64,000 bases of DNA from Rapana venosa (GCA_028751875.1 CM054167.1:23078148-23142147), one strand, 5' to 3'; numbered from the stretch's first letter, positions 45,421-55,865 are shown. The notes: generated by a model not told the origin, from the sequence alone. Program-made: numbers and translations.

Positions 45421-45565
45421 CTGCAAGCTGGTGATGACGTTGTTGATGTGCAGGTCCTGCGTCTCCACGTTGTGGTTGACGTACAGGTAGTCGGTGGGGT
45501 GAGGCTCGTCATCCACCGCGTTCACACACGCTATGGGGTTGTTCTCCCGCCCGATGGACACGTCC
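45421..45565 (-). CDS. EHMT: EHMT exon: pre-SET N-terminal segment
   Basis: Residues 306-353: DVSIGRENNPIACVNAVDDE, PHPTDYLYVNHNVETQ, DLHINNVITSLQ. ENNPIACVNAVDDEP is a strong G9a/GLP signature, and NN.IT.LQ leads into the zinc cluster. The first base completes R305 with the previous exon. Acceptor 'gttgtgacag', donor GTCAGC. Confidence 0.96.
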
Positions 45566-45689
45566 CTGTCACAACACATCACATCACCACAGTTATCACT
45601 TTTTGTGTTTTCATTCGGCTGACTGGCCCTAAGCGTTGTTGCTAGCTTGTTGTAAGCGAAGTAACTGCTGAGGCCTGTGTTAAAAACAA

Positions 45690-46375
45690 TGTTGTAGAAT
45701 GGTAAGGTAAAAGGATGTGGTGTTGTAAAATGGTAAGATAAAATGATGTTGTGTTGTAAAATGGTATGATAAAATGATGGGGTGTTGTAAAATGGTAAGA
45801 TATGTAAAATGGTAAGATAAAATGATGTGGTATTGTGAAATGGTAAGATAAAAAGATGTTGTAAAATGGTAAGATAAAATGTTGTGCTGTAAAATGGTAA
45901 GATAAAATGATGTAAAATGGTAAGATAAAATGATGTTGGCTGTAAAATGGTAAGATAAAATGATGTGCTGTAAAATGGTAAAATAAAAGGTGTTGTGCTG
46001 TAAAATGGTAAGATAAAATGATGTTGTGATGTAAAATGGTAAGATAAAACGATGTGGTGTTGTAAAATGGTAAGATAAAATGTGGCGTTGCAAAATGGTA
46101 AGATAAAACGATGTGGTGATGTAAAATGGTAAGATGAAATGTGGCGTAAAAATGGTAAGATAAAACGATGTGGTGATGTAAAACGATAAGATAAAATTAT
46201 GTGGTGTTGTAAAATGGTAAGATATAATGATGTGGTGTTGTAAAATGGTAAGATATAATTATGTGGTGTTGTAAAATGGTCAGATAATTGATGTGGTGAT
46301 GTAAAATGGTCAGATAAATGATGTGGTGTTGTAAAATGGTCAGATAAATGATGTGGTGATGTAAAATGTTATGTT
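45690..46375. repeat. 28-32-bp minisatellite
   Basis: More than 20 units of 'gtaaaatggtaagataaaat' plus 'gatgtggtgtt' with indels. Antisense YHFT-type ORFs are artefacts. Confidence 0.95.
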
Positions 46376-46614
46376 GGGATTGCCTTCAGCCTTGACAAGC
46401 TCTTAGCATAACAACCTGCACTCTCAAGCTCAAAACTGTACACCTGTGTACAACTTAAAACACCAAGACTAAAAACTATTCAGTCAGTCTGTCTCAACGT
46501 CCCTGCCAACCATAAAGCCCCCACAAGGGCAGTCCCGTAAAGAAAGAAAAAAAAAATGCTGCAACTATGTACAAATCAATACACCAAAAGTATTCAGCCA
46601 GTCTTTGCTTCAAT

Positions 46615-46850
46615 TTATTTATTTATTTATTCTTTTATATCGAGAATAATGGAATAAGCACTTAATGTGCTTTTTTTACATCCAGTCCCCGTGTGTATGC
46701 GGTTTTGTTAATTTTGTCATCCGTTTTCCCACCGGCACACAATGGCCTACTCTTACGAAAAGCGGAACAGGATTTAACGTGTGCGCAAGATGTTCTGCGT
46801 GCATTCGCACACGGGGCCTCGGTTTATAGTCTCATCCGAAGGAATTCAAT
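46615..46850 (-). repeat. SINE-A, tail 1 + core
   Basis: 'atatcgagaataatggaata', 'gtccccgtgtgtatgcggtt', 'acggggcctcggtttatagt'. A short repeat piece ('agcataacaacctgcactct') lies at 46375-46430. Confidence 0.85.
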
Positions 46851-47040
46851 GCCCCTGCACCCTAACATCTACACAAAGGCGCACACACACACTCCAAAAA
46901 CATTTCTGCTCCTAAGTCGGCCATGAAATTCCAAAATCTGGCTGACAGGATCAGAAAAGAAAAAAAACAAACAACCAAAACCCAATCCTCTACGCTAACA
47001 ACACACAGCCTGCCTTCTCTGAACACCTGAGGCTCCTCAC

Positions 47041-47144
47041 CTGTGGACCAGCTTTTCAGGACGGGACAGTTTGGCAGCAAAACTCCGCAGCTGTCTGTTC
47101 ACCTTCAGTGCCATGCACACCTGGCTGTTTTGGTTGATGCAGCA
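47041..47144 (-). CDS. EHMT: EHMT exon: after the ankyrins
   Basis: Residues 271-304: CCINQNSQVCMALKVNRQLR, SFAAKLSRPEKLVH, plus two bases of R305. The NSQV..AL motif matches the region joining the last ankyrin repeat to pre-SET in G9a/GLP. Acceptor 'tggtgcaacag', donor GTGAGG. Confidence 0.93.
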
Positions 47145-47654
47145 CTGTTGCACCAAAAGAACAAAAAAAGAAAAAGAAAAGTTTTTTTTTAAACCCTGAA
47201 TTTAGGCTTCCTAACAAAATGTATGTTCTGGCAGACATTAAAAAAAAACAAAAAACCCAAACACCTCCTCCCCCTAAAAAAAACAAAACGAAAAAAGAAA
47301 AAAAAAAAGTTATCAAAACTGTTAAAGTGGCAGCCTGTGATTACCATGGAGGGGAGTCAGAAATGCAGTAGTCTGGAATCAACACAGGTCTGATGATTTT
47401 GTTGTCTTAATTGATGAATTCACGCACGTGTGCGTACATGCATGCGTACGTGTGTGTGCGCAGCAGGATGAGAACGCATTTGCAGAAAATGCCCGAGACA
47501 ACACCCATGACTTCTTCTCTATAAAAAATCAGTGAACAGATCATGGGTACCACATTCAAAAGGCACAGGTGTCTGACAAAAGATCTGGAGACATAAAGTT
47601 ATGAACACAACGTTCTATCAATGAGGCACTGCGCGTAGTCTCTACATCTGTTGG

Positions 47655-48215
47655 GTGTGTTTCCTTGCTAGACCTCCCAGGTTCACCAATAGCAAGATTT
47701 TTGTGAATCCTGCCCCCCAATTAGGTAGCCACATTAAGACTTTGGGGATGGTGTCTAAACAGACTATGTGCAAATGTTGTTAAAAGGTTGTTTTGGGGGA
47801 GGGGGTGTACACAAACAAATCTTACTATTGGTGAACTTCGGAGCTCTAGCAAGGAAACAAACCTAACAAATGTAGAGAATATGTGCAATGATAGAACATT
47901 GTGTTTGTAACTTTATGTCTCCAGATCTTTTGTCAGACACTTGTTCCTTTTGATGAAAAATGTTGTTACCCGTTCCTACCAGCATGAAATGAGCTACTCT
48001 TCCAAAAGGCAGAACAGGCTTTTAACATGTACGCAAGATGTTCTGCATGTATTTGCACATGGGGCCTTGGTTTATAGTCTCATCCCAAGGATTTTCACAT
48101 TCAGTATGACTTTCTCGTCAAACTCAGAAGACAAGGCTGGGAATCAAACCCAGAACCTAATGGTTTATTTGTTAGGCATATGAATGTCATACCAACTCTG
48201 CCTGTCAAGCACTCT
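47655..48215 (-). repeat. Tail-2 fragments and a SINE-A with head 2
   Basis: Tail-2 words at 47670-47760 (-) and 47810-47860 (+). A core from 47965 ('ttcctaccagcatgaaatga') ends in a head-2-like 'gggaatcaaacccagaacc'. 47145-47654 shows no gene. Confidence 0.7.
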
Positions 48216-48440
48216 CAAAGACTTGCCAAACAGCCGAGGAATCATCACTGGGGTTTACTTTGAAAAATATCGAAGCGTTCATTACTTTTTTATGTTTTTC
48301 ATGATTTTCTTTTTGGTGTGTGCGACTCGTAGGAATCAAAGTTATCAATTACATCTGTATTATTCTTTACTACTTTATATCTTTCCCCCTCATACAATTT
48401 TTCTCTACTGCGTCCCTCCTACACTTGGCTACAGACTTAC

Positions 48441-48504
48441 AGAGACAGGAGTTTCCTCTTTGTTGTTTTTCAGGTCCACATTGGCTCCCCGGGCCAGCAG
48501 AATT
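48441..48504 (-). CDS. EHMT: EHMT exon: ankyrin repeat 7 end
   Basis: Residues 250-270: ILLARGANVDLKNNKEETPV, S. LLARGANVDLKN is the second helix and loop of an ankyrin repeat. The first base completes V249. Acceptor 'gtgtctgtgcag', donor GTAAGT, ends in phase 0. Confidence 0.95.
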
Positions 48505-48799
48505 CTGCACAGACACAGCACCCAGACAACTCGTCGTTCAATCAAACACAAAATCACAATTACCCTTCCAAACCCTACATTACCTTCTTCCAAGACGTTA
48601 TATAATCAAGCAAGATAAAAATTAATTTCCATGAACACAGTGTGTCTTGTTCACAACCCTTTTCAAACTGAACTTTACTGTGGTTAGCTTGGAAAACAAC
48701 ATACTCATACGAAAATGTATAGGCTTCATCCTTTCTTTCATTCCTAGTTCATTCTAGCAGAAGACGCATTTCTCTAAAGAAGTGAGCATGAATAACTAT

Positions 48800-48965
48800 T
48801 CCCCCCAATCATGCCCACCCACTATCTGGAAATTCTGTGCTAGGAATTCCCTCTTTTCTATCCCTCTCTTGTGTTCTGCCTTGTTCCTTTTCTTCATGTC
48901 ACCACCTTCTGTCTATTTTCTGCCTTCTTTATCCTCTCTCACACCAGCCAGCAGCACTGATCCTC
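48800..48965 (-). repeat. SINE-D 3' module, reverse
   Basis: Reverse complement of 'aggagaatggacc... aaggcagaa... gggatagaaaag' (here 'tttctatccctctcttg', 'gccttgttccttttcttca'). Confidence 0.6.
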
Positions 48966-49100
48966 TGTAGTGTATTCAGGGTTACAGTTCTCTCTTTAGC
49001 TCCTTTTCCTTAACACTACAAGAGATCCTGTCAAGTAATATTTTACTTTTCTCTCTCGCGCCCACACACACACACCCAACTGCATTTTGTAGTCACTTAC

Positions 49101-49139
49101 ACAACAACTTCATAGTGATCCTGCCTGGCTGCAATATGC
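49101..49139 (-). CDS. EHMT: EHMT microexon: ankyrin repeat 7 start
   Basis: Only 39 bp: one base completing L236, twelve codons HIAARQDHYEVV, and two bases of V249. HIAAR..HYEVV matches the helix-1 region of the last ankyrin repeat in G9a/GLP (HIAAREN). The flanking exons need exactly these phases. Acceptor 'gttttcag', donor GTAAGT. Confidence 0.94.
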
Positions 49140-50226
49140 CTGAAAACAAAACAGAAAAGAATGTTGTAAAACACACAATATCTTACAAAGACGAGTGTTC
49201 AGGATAAGACAATGGGGCAACAACATGCCTAAATAGTTGTACCCACAAGACTGATGTCAAATGCTCTTCACCACTCATTTACAGCTCTGTGTGTGTGAGT
49301 GTATGTGTGAGTGTATGTGTGTTGATTTAGCAGCTTTTCACCTAAAGTGATATCAGACGTGGGTGGGGAGGTAAAGAGATGTGAGCTGGAATTTGGGTGC
49401 ATTGAAAACACACACAAAATGTTACAAAAAATGTGTCAAAGAAATGCAAAGAAAACAAAAACACAGAACAGAAAACTATACTAAAAGCAGAACCTGTACA
49501 TTTGTGAATCATTCTGACATTGAAGCTGTGACAGTCTCTTAGTCACATCTTACAAAAAAGAAGTTACTGGGGACCGCATCAGAGACAATACTATCTCACA
49601 CAATAACTTCGGATTGGTTATACCCTTATGCAGAGACTTACTCTGAAATGTTGGTATGGACTTTTTTTAAACCTTGACATCAATACAAAATATAAGTTTT
49701 TTACCACATGCATTGAATATCTTTAGCAAATTTTGCCTGAAAGTCATCTAATTTCAGTCTCTGAATCAGAAAAAACAATTTTTCTAGTACAAGATTTTTC
49801 AAAAGTGGTACTGAGAACAAAGAATGTTTTCAATGTGCAGAAATGAAAAATTATACTGATGATAGCCGGTCTCATCCTGTTTCACATTTTTCCAGCAAAC
49901 ATTTTGAAGTAAAACATAACCCTCATGAAGAGAAAGAGGAACATGTAAGACAGTTGAACAGCTAAACTGATCTGCTTTTTTGGGGCTGCTTTCTCAACAG
50001 AAATACCACAGCAAGATGGAACCCAGCATAGAGTAACATTTCAACCTCTCAGGATAAGAAAGTGTACCAAAGGATTAACTTCAGTTATAAGATCCTTCCT
50101 AGCATTCCATTCTGAGTTGCTTATAGATACAGAGTCAACGCAGAAAAAAAATCTGCAAAACAGTTGAAAGCAAATTGAGTTGGAAGTACAAAGCCATCAA
50201 AACAGCTGCAAGTTCAGCAATGAAAG

Positions 50227-50260
<34 letters not shown>

Positions 50261-50483
50261 ATGTATACATTAATGACTGCATATAACACATGAGCGCAAA
50301 CATGCAGATGTGTTTTTACAAACAAAAATAAGTTCTCCAGCAAAATTCTGCCAGGCATGACGCACACGTAAGAACTCAAAACATAAAACAATGTGAAACA
50401 TATCTGTCTGTCTGCCAGTGCCAGAAAAAGGAAAGAAAGGTGGAATCAGGCAGGTCTCTCCCCACACAAGGAGGATCACTCAC
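49140..50483. other. EHMT intron, mostly unique
   Basis: No gene seen. It holds a short dispersed repeat at 49315-49362 ('gatttagcagcttttcacc') and a GT microsatellite at 50229-50258. Confidence 0.6.
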
Positions 50484-50599
50484 AGAGGACGGTCCCCGTG
50501 CTCGTTGGGGGAATCCAGCTCACAGCCCAGGTCCAGGAACAGCTCTGTGATCTCCACACTGCCCGCAAATGCTGCCCAGTGCAGCGCGTTGTTCTCCTC
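50484..50599 (-). CDS. EHMT: EHMT exon: ankyrin repeat 6
   Basis: Residues 198-235: EENNALHWAAFAGSVEITEL, FLDLGCELDSPNEHGDRP, plus two bases of L236. LHWAAFAG keeps the tryptophan that in GLP/G9a contributes to the methyl-lysine-binding aromatic cage. Acceptor 'gtttggggcag', donor GTGAGT. Confidence 0.96.
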
Positions 50600-50954
50600 C
50601 TGCCCCAAACACACACGAGTAAATAAAAATGTTTAAATGTTGATTCCTGTCTTGTTTATGGTGGTGGCTATGGAAAAAGGAGCAAACTATTGAAGACTGA
50701 TATCAGAAAAACACCACACAACAACAAAAAGAGGATGAGGAATAAAAGACTGATATCAAAAGTATATGAAATGTATGTAGGCATACTATACATCACATAT
50801 GGTTCCTTCTCTGCATTCCCTTACCAGGTGGAATGTATAGTGCCTTGTCTTCTCCTGTGCTTATTCCATTATCCTCGATATAAAAGAAAAGAAAAAAAAA
50901 ATTCAATTGCAGGAGGTCTGCTCCTTGGCCTCAGCTGACTTCAGAGCAGTTCAT

Positions 50955-51240
50955 TTTTTGCACAATGCATGCTGAGTATGTTTGTGTTTCCGTGACCAAC
51001 CGTAAGCTGACATGCATTACAGGATCTTTAACAAGCATAACTGATCTTCTGCATGTGTATATATACGGAGGGAATTAAGGCAATGGCAGGTCTGCACTTG
51101 AAGTTGACCTGGGAGATCGTAAAAATCCCCATCCTAACTTCCCAGGTGTCTCTGCCAAGATTCGAACCCAGACTTCATGAACCCAAGGCACAGAAGTCAA
51201 ACGGTCTTAACCACTCCACTATAGCGTCCATCATACATAG
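50955..51240 (-). repeat. SINE-C, long copy
   Basis: On the minus strand: head 'gctatagtggagtggttaag', B box 'gggttcgaatcttgg', then 'gatctcccaggtcaacttca', 'cagacctgccattgcctta', 'aaagatcctgtaatgcatgt' and 'cggaaacacaaacatact'. Best example of this family here. Confidence 0.85.
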
Positions 51241-51304
51241 GGTACAAAGTTTTGTATGACTTTCAGAGGGGTGATAGACAGTTCTTGTCCATTTGCATTC
51301 TCTA

Positions 51305-51330
51305 CACCCCCCCCCCCCCCCCACCCCCCC
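51305..51330. repeat. Poly-C tract
   Basis: C run of about 16 plus a second short run. 51331-51480 shows no gene. Confidence 0.9.
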
Positions 51331-51479
51331 ATTTCTCTGCATGAAATTAAAGGTGCTCTCCCTTGTTGGAGAGCAAATCACCAATGGCACAGCGCAAATC
51401 TTTTTTTCCCTATTCGGTCTGTGGGTGGTATTTGCTTTCTTATAAGCGCTGGCATTTTTTTTACAGAAGTAAAAGAATC

Positions 51480-51575
51480 CCCCACAGTCAGAATGCACCT
51501 GCCTAAATGGAGGGCATATGGGTTACATATGCAAAACCTCACCATCGGTGAATCTCAAAGCTCTAGTCGAGGATC
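51480..51575 (+). repeat. Tail-2 SINE fragment
   Basis: 'cccccacagtcagaatgcac', 'gcaaaacctcaccatcggtg' and 'aagctctagtcgaggatcaa'. Confidence 0.7.
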
Positions 51576-51639
51576 AACAAACCTAAAAACCAACAACACA
51601 AAACAGAACGAAACAACAAAAAGAAGAAAATCTAGTCCA

Positions 51640-51990
51640 TTCTCTGATGTTGTCTTCACACTGTTTCCTCTGTCTGTCTTTTTGTCTCTCTCCTTGTACT
51701 GTTCCCTGTACAATAGTCTATGCCAGTCCAGACCTTTTTGTGTGATCTGCCCATACCAATTCAGTTTGCGTTATTGTTTTCTTCACAAAGTCAGGAGTTT
51801 TTATATGCTCCGATGTTGTTTGCAATTACGGTTTTTACTTCCTTGTTAGTTATGTAATCTAAATCAAAATCATCTTGTAGTGAATGGAGTCAGGAGTCTT
51901 TATATGCTCCGATGATGTTTTCAATTATGGTTTTTACTTCCTTGTTAGTTATGTAATCTAAATCAAAATCATCTTGTAGTGAATAGACAT
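51640..51990 (-). pseudogene. RTE-like LINE fragment with an internal duplication
   Basis: The minus strand reads HITNKEVKT, IGAYKNS and, further down, IREW-like words in broken frames, as at the end of RTE reverse transcriptases. A segment of about 115 bp ('tttttacttccttgttagtt ... cttgtagtgaat') is present twice in tandem. Confidence 0.6.
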
Positions 51991-52014
51991 TAAACATATA
52001 AGAAGAAAGATCAG

Positions 52015-52268
52015 CTATAAACTGAGGCCCCGTGTGCGAACGCATGCAGAACATCTTGCGCACAGGTTAAATCCTGTTCCACTGTTAGAAAGAGTAGGCC
52101 ATTGTGTGCCAGTGGGAACAGATGACAAAATTTACAAAACCACATACACACGCATAAATTTAATTTAAAAAAAAAAAATTTTAAGTCATGTGAGCGCTTT
52201 GATTGTAGCTTTACAAGATTCAGCGCTATATAAATTCCATACATTATTATTATTATTATTATTATAAC
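52015..52268 (+). repeat. SINE-A core + tail 3
   Basis: 'aaactgaggccccgtgtgcg', 'ggccattgtgtgccagtggg' then 'gtgagcgctttgattgtagc' and 'agcgctatataaattccata' followed by (ATT)n. It ends 13 bp before the donor region of the next exon. Confidence 0.82.
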
Positions 52269-52280
52269 TCGGCGACTCAC

Positions 52281-52385
52281 ATTGTCCTTTTTGTTGGGGT
52301 CTCCCCCTCTGGACACCAGGTACTTGACTACGTTGACCAGCTGGGACTCTGTGGCCCACATCAGAGGAGTCCAGCCACCTTCATC
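52281..52385 (-). CDS. EHMT: EHMT exon: ankyrin repeat 5
   Basis: Residues 163-197: DEGGWTPLMWATESQLVNVV, KYLVSRGGDPNKKDN. GWTPLMWATE keeps two tryptophans and the glutamate of the GLP/G9a cage that binds H3K9me1/2. Acceptor 'gcccttgcag', donor GTGAGT, phase 0 at both ends. Confidence 0.96.
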
Positions 52386-52429
52386 CTGCAAGGGCAGGAA
52401 CATCGTCATCATCATCATCAACATCATAT

Positions 52430-52670
52430 GACGCATACCTACAATATCTATACCTCACAAATCATGGCCACATGCTACATACCTACAAATCTCTGTACCT
52501 AACAAATCATGGCCACATGCTACATACCCACAATATCTATACCTAACAAATCATGGCCACATACCTACAAATCTCTGTACCTAACAAATCATGGCCACAT
52601 GCTACATACCTACAAATCTCTGTACCTAACAAATCATGGCCACATGCTACATACCTACAAATCTCTGTAC
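52430..52670. repeat. 42-bp minisatellite, left part
   Basis: About six units of 'ctacaaatctctgtacctaa' plus 'caaatcatggccacatgcta'. Degenerate units continue at 54900-55330 on the far side of the piggyBac insertion. Confidence 0.88.
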
Positions 52671-52848
52671 TTAACCCTAGTAGCGCTAAATAAACAGCAA
52701 CAAGCCTCACTTCTATTGGCTGAATTAACATTGGCTAGCATTGTTTTGGAGCAGGGTGGGCTCAAACAACCCTTGATATTGATATATAAAACTGAATTAA
52801 ATGTGTTAAGCTATAGATCACTGGAAAGAAGAGATAATATGCTTTTAA

Positions 52849-53955
52849 CCCTAGTAGCGCTAAATAAACAGCAACAAGCCTCACTTCTATTGGCTGAATT
52901 AACATTGGCTAGCATTGTTTTGGAGCATGGTGGGCTCAAACAACCCTTGATATTGATATATAAAACTGAATTAAATGTGTTAAGCTATAGATCACTGGAA
53001 AGAAGAGATAATATGCTTTTAAATGAGTATAATTTTATAATAGTGTGTAGTGTTTATGATTATGTAAAAAAAAATCCAAAAAAAAAAATCATGTTCGCAC
53101 TACCGATCACTGTTCCACTGTCAGGGCCCCGGATCGATTTTAACACGATAAGCAAAGTTCTTGCGGTGCATAAATGTCATGATTAGGTAAACACTATTTC
53201 TTGACATTAGTTTTCAAAAAATAAGGAGTTTGTATCGCTTTATCGGTCACCAAATACTCGGAAAAGTTCAGCGACAGGATCGACGCCATCGCGACCGTCA
53301 TGGCGGAATGTGCGAAGTGGTGGCTTTCTATGACAAAAATACAAAGATCGCTTGATTTCATGTGATGCAAAGTACTCAGCAGCATAGCGATTTGACTCAA
53401 CAACAGTTATTTCGAAGCCTCGTTGCGTCAAAATAAAGTAAAACAATCTGTGACGTCGAAATCGCCGAGTAGCGAAAAAAGTCCATCCAGCAAAACTAGC
53501 ACTGCTCGATTCAGTCCGACCGCGATCGATTTTTACCAAGTTTTTCAAAAATATTCCACAATTCTTACCTCATCGTCTCTCTCATTGTTTATTTCAACCA
53601 AATCCAGCCTCTAAAACTCCTCCTCGCTGTCAATTTTGTAAAAAAGCTCGAAAAACGCTTGAAGAAATTCTAGTGCAAACGCTGGCCGCCATTTTTGTTG
53701 AAGACGATCTGGGCTGGTCCGAAAAAAAATTAAAATACACTCTTAACCAATCAGATTCTTCGTTGCTTGTGTGTGTCAAACGACCTTCACCCCTTTCTGC
53801 GGGCCTACAACGGCCTTAACATTCATTGGCTGACCTTTGAAAGCAAAAGTAAGCTTTCAACTATGACCACCCACGTCATCCCGGAATATTCCGGGATCCG
53901 CCACACAGCCTAGACCCGCCTTTCCCGGAATATTCCGGGAACCGCGCCACTAGGG
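52849..53955. mobile_element. piggyBac-type element (inner copy, 1107 bp)
   Basis: A second, nearly identical element with the same ends, flanked by TTAA at 52845-52848 and 53956-53959. It sits at base 174 of the outer copy, where that sequence naturally has TTAA. Its own left arm to the equivalent TTAA is also 174 bp, so nothing was lost at the insertion point. Confidence 0.88.
53240..53548 (-). pseudogene. piggyBac transposase remnant
   Basis: A 102-codon minus frame inside the inner element reads FYFILTQRGFEITVVESNRY, AAEYFASHEIK. The ...ETNRYA-like motif after an F..F stretch occurs early in many piggyBac transposases as I remember them. The catalytic DDE part is absent. The outer copy carries the same region with a frame difference (54195-54422). 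Confidence 0.55.
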
Positions 53956-54899
53956 TTAAATGAGTATAATTTTATAATAGTGTGTAGTGTTTATGATTAT
54001 GTAAAAAAAAATCCAAAAAAAAAAATCATGTGCGCACTACCGATCGCTGTTCCACTGTCAGGGCCCCGGATCGATTTTAACACGATAAGCAAAGTTCTTG
54101 CGGTGCATAAATGTCATGATTAGGTAAACACTATTTCTTGACATTAGTTTTCAAAAAATAAGGAGTTTGTATCGCTTTATCGGTCACCAAATACTCAGAA
54201 AAGTTCAGCGACAGAATCGACGCCATCGCAACCGTCATGGCGGAATGTGCGAAGTGGTGGCTTTCTATGACAAAAATACAAAGATCGCTTGATTTCATGT
54301 GATGCAAAGTACTCAGCAGCATAGCGATTTGACTCAACAACAGTTATTTCGAAGCCTCGTTGCGTCAAAATAAAGTAAAACAATCTGTGACGTCGAAATC
54401 GCCGAGTAGCGAAGAAGTCCATCCAGCAAAACTAGCACCGCTCGATTCAGTCCGATCGCGATCGATTTTTACCAAGTTTTTCAAAAATATTCCACAATCC
54501 TTACCTCATCGTCTCTCTCATTGTTTATTTCAACCAAATGCAGCCTCTAAAACTCCTCCTCGCTGTCAATTTTGTAAAAAAGCTCGAAAAACGCTTTAAG
54601 AAATTCTAGTGCAAACGCTGGACCGCCATTTTTGTTGAAGACGATCTCGGCTGGTCCGAAAAAAAAATTAAAATACACTCTTAACCAATCAGATTCTTCG
54701 TTGCTTGTGTGTGTCAAACGACCTTCACCCCTTTCTGCGGGCCTACAACGGCCTTAACATTCATTGGCTGACCTTTGAAAGCGAAAGTAAGCTTTCAACT
54801 ATGATCACCCACGTCATCCCGGAATATTCCGGGATCCGCCACACAGCCTAGACCCGCTTTTACCGGAATATTCCGGGAACCGCGCCACTAGGGTTAACA

Positions 54900-55330
54900 A
54901 TCTACCAAATAAATCTTCATCACGTGATATGTTGCATACCAACAGTCTACCAAATCACCACCACACATCACACAATCTCATTACCTAACAAATCCTCATC
55001 ACATCATTCTTAACAATTTTCTACCAAGTAACAATTTTCTACCAAAGTCACTCTACCTAATAAACCATAATCATATCATATGTCCCAAAAATGTGTCTAC
55101 TAAAAAGCTGAATACATAAACATTATCACACGATACACACCAACAATCTTTTTACTGAACAAATCATTGTCACACAATAACACACCAAAGACCTCTCCAC
55201 CAACAGTCTCTCTACCTAACAAATTGTCACGACACCATAAATACCAACAATCTGTGAATAAAAAATACATTAAAAATATCAAGCCAACACACACATGCAC
55301 CACACACACACTCTTGTTCAACACTAGGGA
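54900..55330. repeat. Minisatellite, right part, degenerate
   Basis: 'accaacagtctaccaaatca', 'ctacctaacaaat', 'cataataaaccataatcat'-like words continue the array interrupted by the piggyBac pair. 55331-55540 shows no gene. Confidence 0.6.
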
Positions 55331-55542
55331 AGATCACCCAAGATAATGATTTCAACTGACTGTGTGACCGGAAGGACAATACATCAACATACTTAGACAA
55401 AAACAAAGATAACCTTGATGTTTAAATGCTGAAATCACCCAATTTACCCACCCACTAACCTACCCACTAACCAATCAACCTACTAACCTACCCACAAACC
55501 AGTCAGCCTAGCCTAGCCTCCAAACCAAGCAAAGACACTGAC

Positions 55543-55644
55543 CGTGGCATTGATGTCGATGGCATCGATGTCCAGGACGTACTGGATGATGTCCATGTGG
55601 CCTGCCTTGGCTGCACTGTGCAGACAGGTCATCCTGTCCTCTCC
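55543..55644 (-). CDS. EHMT: EHMT exon: ankyrin repeat 4
   Basis: Residues 129-162: GEDRMTCLHSAAKAGHMDII, QYVLDIDAIDINAT. TCLH.AAK.GH...I.Y.L matches the G9a/GLP repeat. Phase 0 at both ends. Acceptor 'cttccccag', donor GTCAGT. The first bases and the acceptor are part of a tandem duplication that extends into the intron. Confidence 0.96.
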
Positions 55645-55865
55645 CTGGGGAAGATACTATAACATATCACCAGTGACCTAGGCCATAACCTTCTCTCCTC
55701 TCCCTGGGGAAGATACTATAACATATCACCAGTGACCTAGGCCATAACCTTCTCTCCTCTCCCTGGGGAAGATACTATAACATATCACCAGTGACCTTGG
55801 CCATAACCTTCTCTCCTCTCCCTGGGGAAGATACTATAACATATCACCAGTGACCTAGGCCAAAA
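55634..55865. repeat. 61-bp tandem repeat that includes the acceptor
   Basis: Four units of 'tcctctccctggggaagata' + 'ctataacatatcaccagtga' + 'cctaggccataaccttctc'. The first unit overlaps the 5' end of exon 55543-55644, so three intact decoy acceptors (minus 'cttccccagggagagga') lie in the intron. Confidence 0.95.

Larger units (their letters stand above)
52675..54893. mobile_element. piggyBac-type non-autonomous element (outer copy)
   Basis: Terminal inverted repeats are CCCTAGTAGCGC at 52675 and, inverted, GCGCCACTAGGG ending 54893. They are flanked by TTAA at 52671-52674 and 54894-54897, the target site duplication of piggyBac elements. Without the inner insertion the element is 174 + 934 bp. 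It has no intact transposase; a 75-codon minus ORF (54195-54422) is a remnant. Near the right end an inverted 'cccggaatattccggg' palindrome occurs twice. Confidence 0.88.
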
